Positions 1-4,443 of a DNA stretch of 7,069 nucleotides are shown here, piece by piece; position 1 is the first letter of the stretch, and the number at the start of each line of letters is the position of its first letter. The notes below the pieces were generated by a model, which worked only from the letters and a program-made list of their open reading frames with translations, did not search any database and was not told the origin of the DNA. A program made the translations under genes and the position numbers. The stretch comes from an uncultured Eubacteriales bacterium (GTDB taxonomy: Bacteria > Bacillota > Clostridia > Oscillospirales > Acutalibacteraceae): assembly GCA_900321905.1 (NCBI GenBank), contig ONXZ01000153.1:1-7069 (forward strand). The letters run 5' to 3'.

Positions 1-618
1 CAGTGGTATCGCGACACCCGCGATGAGTATGAAAAAATGACCGGAGCGCCCGTGCCGTCAGTAGTTATTCAGCATATCCCAATTTGTGAGGTGTTTGAAC
101 TTCTCACACAGGTAAAACGCACTAAGCGCGGCGCGGTGAGGGGATTCAGAACTCACGACGGTGAGTACTTTGTGCTGAATCGCGACAGAGTTAACGCAGA
201 CGGTTTTATGAAGGAGAGCCCCGCTGACCCTCAGGAGAACAGCGGCGAGTTTGCTGCGTTCAGGGAAAAAGGCGATGTTAAAGGCGTATACTTCGGTCAC
301 GACCACAACTGCTCATTTCACGGCGAAGTTGACGGCATAGATGTCGGCTACACGCAGGGCTGCGGCTTCAATGTTTACGGTCCCGGTAAGAACAGGGGAA
401 CAAGGGTTATCGACCTTTTCACAGACGGCCACCTTGAAACGTTTGATTTGCGGTTTAAAGACATTGTCGGCAGGCAGGTCAAAAACAAGTTTATGTACGC
501 TGTTATGCAGGCTTGCCCTACAAATATGTTTGACGCTGTAATGCGCCTTGCAAAATTCTGCGCAGGCGTAGCGGCAGCACTGATAATCGCACTGATTATT
601 ATGATGTTTACAAGATAA
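1..618 (+). CDS. Metallophosphoesterase, Dcr2-like (5' truncated by window edge)
   Basis: The frame is open from base 1, so the N-terminus lies outside the window; 205 residues of the C-terminal part are present. Two metal-site motifs of calcineurin-like phosphoesterases are visible: QHIP at fragment residues 24-27 and GHDH at 99-102, the latter within GVYFGHDHN. The following stretch (GYTQGCG, NRGTRVIDLF) matches the end of the fold as I recall it from Dcr2-type purple-acid-phosphatase relatives. The first metal-binding motifs (DxH, GNH) must lie upstream. After the catalytic domain comes a tail of about 70 residues ending in a hydrophobic segment (about 185-203, AALIIALIIMMF) and a final TR, suggesting C-terminal membrane anchoring. 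The substrate cannot be told from sequence; hydrolysis of a phosphoester is the family expectation. A hairpin terminator follows 12 bases after the stop, so this is the last gene of its transcript. Confidence 0.85.
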   Translation, partial: QWYRDTRDEYEKMTGAPVPSVVIQHIPICEVFELLTQVKRTKRGAVRGFRTHDGEYFVLNRDRVNADGFMKESPADPQENSGEFAAFREKGDVKGVYFGHDHNCSFHGEVDGIDVGYTQGCGFNVYGPGKNRGTRVIDLFTDGHLETFDLRFKDIVGRQVKNKFMYAVMQACPTNMFDAVMRLAKFCAGVAAALIIALIIMMFTR

Positions 619-629
619 ATTACATTTAT

Positions 630-657
630 ATGCGTGGCTTTGTGCTGCGCATTTTTT
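630..657 (+). terminator. Rho-independent terminator after the phosphoesterase
   Basis: ATGCGTGGC (630-638) pairs with GCTGCGCAT (644-652), nine pairs including two G-T wobbles, around the loop TTTGT. Six T residues follow (652-657). It sits just past the phosphoesterase stop and before the tRNA promoter, which separates the two transcripts. Confidence 0.65.
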
Positions 658-684
658 ATATTTTATATTTTTTTAAATTTACAC

Positions 685-713
685 TTGATTTTAGTATACT
701 TGTGTGATATAAT
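685..713 (+). promoter_or_regulatory. Promoter of the tRNA-Lys gene
   Basis: TTGATT (685-690) and a perfect TATAAT (708-713) are separated by 17 bases, and TGA directly before the -10 box makes it an extended -10 promoter. Initiation would fall near 720, about 40 bases before the mature tRNA 5' end. This is the strongest housekeeping-type promoter in the window. Confidence 0.8.
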
Positions 714-759
714 ATGCAAAGTTTTGAGAAACAAATAATCAAAACAGCAAACAAAATAT

Positions 760-835
760 GATCCACTAGCTCAGGCGGCAGAGCACTTGACTTTTAATCA
801 AGGTGTCCGGGGTTCGATTCCCCGGTGGATCACCA
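760..835 (+). tRNA. tRNA-Lys (anticodon UUU)
   Basis: A full cloverleaf can be folded by hand. The acceptor stem is GATCCAC (760-766) with GTGGATC (825-831). The D stem is GCTC/GAGC (769-772, 781-784) and the anticodon stem is CTTGA/TCAAG (786-790, 798-802), with loop CTTTTAA and anticodon TTT at 793-795. The variable loop is 5 nt. The T stem is CGGGG/CCCCG (808-812, 820-824) with loop TTCGATT. The discriminator is A832, followed by an encoded CCA (833-835). The gene has its own promoter and is followed by two terminators. Its 3' end is duplicated 96 bp downstream. Confidence 0.97.
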
Positions 836-934
836 ACAAAAAGCAGACCGAAAGGTCTGTTTTTTTTTGTTGCAGGGGAATCGAACCCTGAGAGGGTCAG
901 AGCGTTAATAAAACAGTCCGGTGGATCACCAACA
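822..934 (+). repeat. 17-bp direct repeat of the tRNA 3' end bounding a 96-bp unit
   Basis: CCGGTGGATCACCAACA occurs exactly at 822-838 (3' end of the tRNA plus three bases) and again at 918-934, an offset of 96. The second copy has no tRNA body before it, although GTCCGG (916-921) also matches 805-810, as if a T-arm had been deleted. The unit between holds the first terminator and GGGGAATCGAACCC (875-888), an exact inverted copy of the T-arm bases 810-823. A second terminator follows the second copy. The arrangement resembles an att-type duplication at a tRNA 3' end, or the remnant of a second tRNA copy; sequence alone does not choose between them. Confidence 0.6.
844..868 (+). terminator. 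First terminator after tRNA-Lys
   Basis: CAGACC (844-849), a GAAA tetraloop, GGTCTG (854-859) and nine T residues (860-868); an A-run precedes the stem. This is a textbook intrinsic terminator, eight bases after the tRNA CCA. Confidence 0.9.
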
Positions 935-940
935 TAAAAA

Positions 941-985
941 GCCTTGAAACCAGTTGATAGCAACGGTTTCAGGGCCTTTCTTTTT
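941..985 (+). terminator. Second terminator downstream of the tRNA region
   Basis: GCCTTGAAACC (941-951) pairs with GGTTTCAGGGC (965-975) in eleven pairs with one G-T wobble. The loop region can extend the stem with GTTG/CAAC (953-956, 961-964). A T-rich tract, TTTCTTTTT, follows at 977-985. It may be the original tRNA terminator, displaced by the 96-bp unit. Confidence 0.8.
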
Positions 986-1045
986 ATCTTTAGGGATACT
1001 GTATTTATCGTATTTTTACGTAATTTGACGTGATTTTCACCAAAA

Positions 1046-1073
1046 ACTTATGTAAACTTATGTACAACTTATG
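1046..1073 (+). repeat. Three phased direct repeats ACTTATG
   Basis: ACTTATG occurs at 1046-1052, 1056-1062 and 1067-1073, followed by TA, TA and CA. Starts are 10 and 11 bp apart, placing the copies on the same face of the helix, as for repeated protein-binding sites. They lie between the tRNA 3' region and the small basic ORF. Both an activator array and integrase arm-type sites fit; neither is shown. Confidence 0.5.
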
Positions 1074-1108
1074 CACTAAAACAACTGGCTGATTTTATTA
1101 TTATTATT

Positions 1109-1138
1109 TTGTCACATTTCCGTTTTTGGTGTTACTAA
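1109..1138 (+). promoter_or_regulatory. Possible weak promoter for the small basic ORF
   Basis: TTGTCA (1109-1114) is five of six to the -35 consensus. The best -10 at suitable distance is TACTAA (1133-1138, spacer 18), which is poor. The pair lies about 45 bases before the small ORF and 35 bases after the ACTTATG repeats, so an activator-dependent promoter is conceivable. Confidence 0.3.
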
Positions 1139-1182
1139 TAAACGAAAGGGTGATACCCGACAATATAAAGGAGATGTAAAAT

Positions 1183-1287
1183 ATGAAAACAAGGAATTAC
1201 AAAGCACAGAAAAGGCGCAAAACCAGAAAAGAACGTGAGATTGAGAACATTCGCAGAAGAGTAAGAGAAATAGGAAAGGCTGCGTAA
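1183..1287 (+). CDS. Small, highly basic protein of unknown function (34 aa)
   Basis: ATG at 1183 is preceded by AAGGAG (1168-1173) with a 9-base gap, a strong Clostridia-type RBS, and the frame ends at TAA 1285-1287. The product has 34 residues, 15 of them Lys or Arg, with the cluster QKRRKTRKER at 9-18 and RRRVR at 24-28; it has no Cys and no hydrophobic segment. It would be a short charged helix able to contact nucleic acid. I do not recognise it; it does not match ribosomal protein L34 or L36 in motif. Upstream lie phased repeats and a weak promoter; no clear terminator follows. The RBS is the main support, since random AT-rich DNA easily gives 34 open codons. Confidence 0.55.
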   Translation: MKTRNYKAQKRRKTRKEREIENIRRRVREIGKAA

Positions 1288-1550
1288 GTCTTATATCTGA
1301 ATTGTTTGAGAGCGTTATTTAATCAGTAAGATAATACAGGACGGAGTAATATATTCATAGCATACTAATATATTGATAAGAATTCTGTTGTTTACAGTGC
1401 AATCGAAACTGATAATAACGAGCGGGACAAATTTGTTAAAGATGTGAAAAACATAACGTCCGGTATTGAAAAAATGTTCAATTCGTTTTGAAGTATTATT
1501 TAATAACTTTTTAATTATGTTGAGAGCCTGGGCTTTCTGCATAATTGATA
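1288..1550. other. Gene-poor AT-rich spacer before the sigma operon
   Basis: No ORF with a credible start and RBS is seen on either strand. A minus-strand frame of 112 codons crosses the area, but it begins at the sigma gene start and has unremarkable low-complexity composition. The only coding-like stretch is the short start-less frame at 1369-1491 described separately. No convincing terminator or RNA structure is seen. Confidence 0.5.
1369..1491 (+). pseudogene. Possible remnant of a short coding sequence
   Basis: After TAA at 1366-1368 the frame stays open for 40 codons to TGA 1489-1491. It reads as protein-like sequence rich in charged residues, for example YSAIETDNNERDKF and VKNITSGIEKMF. 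It has no ATG/GTG/TTG start in position and no RBS. A short stretch in another frame just upstream (1337-1357, QDGVIYS) also looks coding, which would fit a gene decayed by frameshifts. I do not recognise a family, and chance openness is a real alternative. Confidence 0.25.
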
Positions 1551-1579
1551 TGGAAACGCGAGACGGAATGTGATACAAT
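1551..1579 (+). promoter_or_regulatory. Candidate promoter of the sigma/anti-sigma/surface operon
   Basis: TACAAT (1574-1579) has an extended TGA before it. TGGAAA (1551-1556) sits 17 bases upstream and matches four of six -35 positions. Read another way, GGAAAC (1552-1557) with a 16-base spacer resembles the AAC-containing -35 boxes bound by ECF sigma factors, which often transcribe their own operon. Initiation near 1586 would give a leader of about 68 nt. Confidence 0.45.
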
Positions 1580-1653
1580 ACATTATGAGTTTTTATAAAA
1601 CGAAGTTCCGCGTTACTTATATATGAAAGGATTAGACGGAGGAGGGAACACAC

Positions 1654-2205
1654 TTGGCAATTTCAAAGGAAACTGCCGACAAGCTGCTTTCACAAGCGTA
1701 CGAACAGTACTATGACGTAGTCTTAGCCGTGTGCCGACAACAGTTGCGCGAGTGTAAAGATTATGCCGAAGATTGCGTACAAAAAACGTTTATTTTTTAC
1801 TACAATAAGTTGCTTGAGGGAGAAGAGGTAGAATACCCTAAAACTTATCTGTACAGCATTGCAAGAATGACCTGCAAAAAAGAGTATCTCTACTTTAAGC
1901 GCAGACAGGCGAAAACAGCAGATATTGACGACGCTGCAGAACTTGTGGATCCGGTGCAGGATTTCGACCTGATAAATGCTGCGGATTTGGATTATGATGA
2001 AATCGCAAAGGTGCTGCTGTCAAAACTGACAGATGATGAACGGACACTTTTCACACTGAAATACATAGAAAAGAAATCACTGAAAGAAATAGGTGAACTG
2101 CTTGACCTGAAGCCTAATACAGTTGCCAAGCGTCTTTCACGAACAGGCGAAAAGATAAAACAACTTGTTACGCCGGTTTTGGAAAATTACAGGAAGGGAG
2201 GTTAA
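1654..2205 (+). CDS. ECF-type RNA polymerase sigma factor
   Basis: The 183-residue product has the two-domain layout and size of extracytoplasmic-function sigma-70 proteins. Region 2 covers about residues 12-85, with the core-binding signature DYAEDCVQKTF (36-46) and the -10-recognition helix area YLYSIARMTCKKEY (65-78). Region 4 covers about 120-172, including LTDDERTLFTLKYIE and a helix-turn-helix from KSLKEIGELL to VAKRLSRTGEKI. The linker (85-118) is acidic. The start is TTG at 1654: AGGAGG (1640-1645) stands 8 bases before it and no in-frame ATG is nearby. The stop is 5 bases before the next ATG. By family knowledge it recruits RNA polymerase to a small set of promoters when released from its anti-sigma partner, here most likely the adjacent membrane protein. 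Confidence 0.9.
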   Translation: MAISKETADKLLSQAYEQYYDVVLAVCRQQLRECKDYAEDCVQKTFIFYYNKLLEGEEVEYPKTYLYSIARMTCKKEYLYFKRRQAKTADIDDAAELVDPVQDFDLINAADLDYDEIAKVLLSKLTDDERTLFTLKYIEKKSLKEIGELLDLKPNTVAKRLSRTGEKIKQLVTPVLENYRKGG

Positions 2206-2210
2206 CTGCT

Positions 2211-2978
2211 ATGTCATTCAAGTTAGATAAAAACATACTTGCACAGGCAATGTCTGATGAAAAGCGTGCAAAAGATATTATTGATTATCTTAACGAAGCT
2301 GTTGACAACGAACTCGACAAGCCATGCAACGAAATGGACGCAGAATTCATTGACGAATGTATCAGAATTGTCGAAGCCATAGAAGAAGGCGATTTTGAAA
2401 GCATTGCAGAAGAACCTTCCGAAAATGAAGAAAATATCAGCGTTTCTGATAAAGATTCTGCAAAAGAACAAACAAATACAGACAAACCGAAAACAAGAAC
2501 GGTTATAAGATTTAGAAGAATACTCGCGGTTGCCGCTGTACTCGCAATAGCAATAACAGCGACGTTGCAGGCGTTTCCTGCAATAGCGGATGATATAAGA
2601 GAATACTTCAGTCATATCAGCGAGTTGTTGTTTAACGCTGCCGATGAGGGTGAAGAGGATAATATTCGTATGATTCAGGTGTTTGAAAAGGAAAACGCTT
2701 CGGTAAATACGGATATTCACAGCAAAGATGAAATAGATTTATCCGGGTATGTGGTCGGTGTCTGGTATGACAACGAGGATGATACAGAGATGAATCTGTC
2801 GCAACCCGATGAAATTATTCCGTTAAGCAAATGCACGGTCAGAGAACCTGTACTTGTCACGGATAATGAAGGAAACAAAATATTTGAAGTTGTAGTTTCC
2901 TACGGCGATAATGCAACAACGATAGAATACAATTTAATTGACGATACAATAGGAGAAAAAAATGAAAAGAATCAATAA
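2211..2978 (+). CDS. Single-pass membrane protein, probable anti-sigma factor
   Basis: 255 residues. The N-terminal 100 are predicted cytoplasmic: a helical part (about 7-60, AKDIIDYLNEAVDNEL region) and then an acidic, Ser/Glu-rich linker. A positively charged stretch (TRTVIRFRR, 95-103) precedes one transmembrane helix at about 104-125 (ILAVAAVLAIAITATLQAF), fitting N-in/C-out topology. The outer part (126-255) ends in a beta-like segment (YVVGVWYDNEDD, KIFEVVVSYGDN). There is no zinc anti-sigma HxxxCxxC motif, so the anti-sigma role is inferred from position, topology and translational coupling. AGGGAGG (2195-2201) overlaps the sigma gene's 3' end with a 9-base gap to ATG 2211. The gene overlaps the next one by 17 bases. 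The outer domain would be the sensor; no ligand can be named. Confidence 0.75.
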   Translation: MSFKLDKNILAQAMSDEKRAKDIIDYLNEAVDNELDKPCNEMDAEFIDECIRIVEAIEEGDFESIAEEPSENEENISVSDKDSAKEQTNTDKPKTRTVIRFRRILAVAAVLAIAITATLQAFPAIADDIREYFSHISELLFNAADEGEEDNIRMIQVFEKENASVNTDIHSKDEIDLSGYVVGVWYDNEDDTEMNLSQPDEIIPLSKCTVREPVLVTDNEGNKIFEVVVSYGDNATTIEYNLIDDTIGEKNEKNQ

Positions 2979-4443
2979 ATCTAAAAAACTGATTTTCTCA
3001 CTGCTTATTCTGATTATTGCACTTACCATCCTGCCAAACTTTGGAATTGAAGCCTTTGCGGCACCCGGCGGCATTGATGATGGAGATACCGATAACGAAA
3101 TCACAGAATTCGGCTATACCGCTCAGTGCGGTGAAAATGTTAACTGTACTTTTGACAACACGGAAGAAATACTTACTATCACGGGAAGCGGAGATATGTA
3201 CGATTACGATTCCGAAAGCAATCAATCGCCGTTCGCCAATATTGTTAATATTCGCAGTGTTGTTATCGAGAGCGGAGTTACAAGTATCGGCGCATATGCT
3301 TTTTACGGCTGTATCAATCTGACTGATGTGACCTTTACGAGCACTGTAACACGCATTTCCGAGGGTGCTTTTGCAGGCTGCACGTCGCTAAAAAATATTA
3401 CTGTTCCCAAAACTGTCAGCAGCATCGGGGCTAACGCCTTTACAGCGGTAGAAGAAATTGTTATCGATAATCCGTCTTGCAGTATTAGCGACCAGGCAAT
3501 TAACTCAGACGCAGTAATCCGCGGGTATGCAAATTCAACCGCTCATCAATATGCCTTAAAAAACAGTAATGAATTTGTTAGAATCAGTGGCGGTGTTGAT
3601 GGTCCTGATACTGATGAGCAGCCTTTCCTTGATTATTCCGGTAGTTGCGGCGAAAATGTTAATTATAGTTTTGAAGAATCAACAGGCACACTGACAATCA
3701 GCGGTTCAGGTGATATGACTGATTATTCAGTCGATTCTTCCAATTATTCACCGTTTTATGAAGTCAGCGAAATAAAAAAGGTTGTTATACAGAGCGGAGT
3801 TACAAGCATTGGCGATGACGCTTTTCGTAAATGTAAGAATATTGAATCGCTGACAATCAGCAACACCGTTAATCACATTGGCGGTTGGGCGTTTTTGGAC
3901 TGTACTAAACTTAAAAGCGTAATTATGCCCGACAGCATAACCTCAATAGAAGACGGCGCTTTTTGTAATTGTTCTGCCCTTGAAACAGTTAAACTGTCAA
4001 ACGAACTGACTGAGATTAGCGGTTACGCATTTTGTGAATGCAGAAGTTTAAAAAGTATTGAGTTCCCTGAAAAAATTACCACGATTAAAGGCTCGTCATT
4101 TTATGGATGTGATTCGTTTACAAGTGTTGTGATACCTCAAAATGTTACATTTGTCGGTTACGGTGCTTTTGACGGCTGTGTAAAACTGGAAAAAGTAACC
4201 ATTTTGAATAAGAATTGTGAAATACAGGATACGGATAGTTCTAATATAGTGTTTACAAAATTTGCAGTTCTTTATGTGAAGCAAAACTCTCTCGCAGCAC
4301 AATATGCAAAAAAGTATAATTATGATACAGTATACATTACGAAAACCATAATCTGTGTTATAAGGGCTATTTTTTCGAGGATTCAAAATTTATTGAAAAA
4401 TATGAGTGTTCTGAATGCGGATATACTGTCAGAAGTGACGTGA
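2962..4443 (+). CDS. Secreted BspA-like leucine-rich-repeat surface protein, N-terminal part (frameshifted)
   Basis: ATG 2962 has AGGAG (2951-2955) 6 bases upstream and overlaps the membrane-protein gene by 17 bases. A signal peptide is clear: KRINKSKK, a hydrophobic core (10-24), then a likely cut at AFA-A (33/34). Two homologous modules follow (about 56-208 and 228-457). Each opens with CGENVN and TGSGDM/SGSGDM and continues into TpLRR/BspA-type repeats of about 23 residues (GVTSIG..AF..C..L..V.IP), roughly three in the first and six in the second. Such proteins are exported and often act as adhesins or surface-binding proteins. Coding sense ends near residue 460: the last 33 residues (from KTIICVIRA) read as noise, while the -1 frame carries sensible sequence into the next ORF. 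This is therefore best read as the first part of one gene broken by a 1-base deletion. Confidence 0.88.
   Translation: MKRINKSKKLIFSLLILIIALTILPNFGIEAFAAPGGIDDGDTDNEITEFGYTAQCGENVNCTFDNTEEILTITGSGDMYDYDSESNQSPFANIVNIRSVVIESGVTSIGAYAFYGCINLTDVTFTSTVTRISEGAFAGCTSLKNITVPKTVSSIGANAFTAVEEIVIDNPSCSISDQAINSDAVIRGYANSTAHQYALKNSNEFVRISGGVDGPDTDEQPFLDYSGSCGENVNYSFEESTGTLTISGSGDMTDYSVDSSNYSPFYEVSEIKKVVIQSGVTSIGDDAFRKCKNIESLTISNTVNHIGGWAFLDCTKLKSVIMPDSITSIEDGAFCNCSALETVKLSNELTEISGYAFCECRSLKSIEFPEKITTIKGSSFYGCDSFTSVVIPQNVTFVGYGAFDGCVKLEKVTILNKNCEIQDTDSSNIVFTKFAVLYVKQNSLAAQYAKKYNYDTVYITKTIICVIRAIFSRIQNLLKNMSVLNADILSEVT
4326..4347 (+). other. Frameshift site joining the two halves of the LRR protein
   Basis: Upstream of this interval the frame of the 2962 gene is coding; downstream the -1 frame is. 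The -1 frame has a TGA at 4323-4325, so the switch must come after it. From about 4341 the -1 frame gives HNLCYKGYFFEDSKF and then YECSECGYTVRSD, which runs without a stop into the ORF ending at 6530. Adding one A to the run of four at 4342-4345 joins them as ITKNHNLCYKG. The local G-AAA-ACC is not a canonical X-XXY-YYZ slippery heptamer, so mutation or sequencing/assembly error is more likely than programmed frameshifting. Confidence 0.8.

Noticed and set aside
766..963. Minus-strand ORF of 65 codons covering the tRNA
   Set aside because: It is the antisense of the tRNA-Lys and its partial copy; GDPPGNRTPDT-type peptides are a known artefact of tRNA antisense. Its two GDPP stretches simply reflect the duplicated tRNA tail.
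1523..1538. Small hairpin AGAGCC/GGCTTTCT upstream of the sigma gene
   Set aside because: Only four continuous pairs with a 2-base loop and no T-run, so neither a terminator nor a clear regulatory element.
1555..1614. Inverted repeat AACGCG...CGCGTT around the sigma promoter
   Set aside because: The arms are interrupted and nearly 50 bp apart, and the left arm would be upstream of the transcript start, so an RNA hairpin is not expected.
1315..1653. Minus-strand ORF of 112 codons before the sigma gene
   Set aside because: It starts on the sigma RBS/start region, has no credible RBS of its own, and its composition follows the AT-rich DNA with no domain pattern.
2223..2720. Minus-strand ORF of 165 codons inside the anti-sigma gene
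   Set aside because: Antisense shadow with Phe/Cys/Arg-rich composition and no RBS; the sense strand has strong operon support.
4339..4347. Programmed -1 ribosomal frameshifting
   Set aside because: The reading-frame context G-AAA-ACC does not fit a slippery heptamer, and I see no strong hairpin just downstream; a 1-base loss is simpler.
4440..4442. GTG as a genuine start of an independent gene
   Set aside because: No RBS and no signal peptide for a surface protein, and the same frame encodes sensible sequence for about 100 bases upstream.
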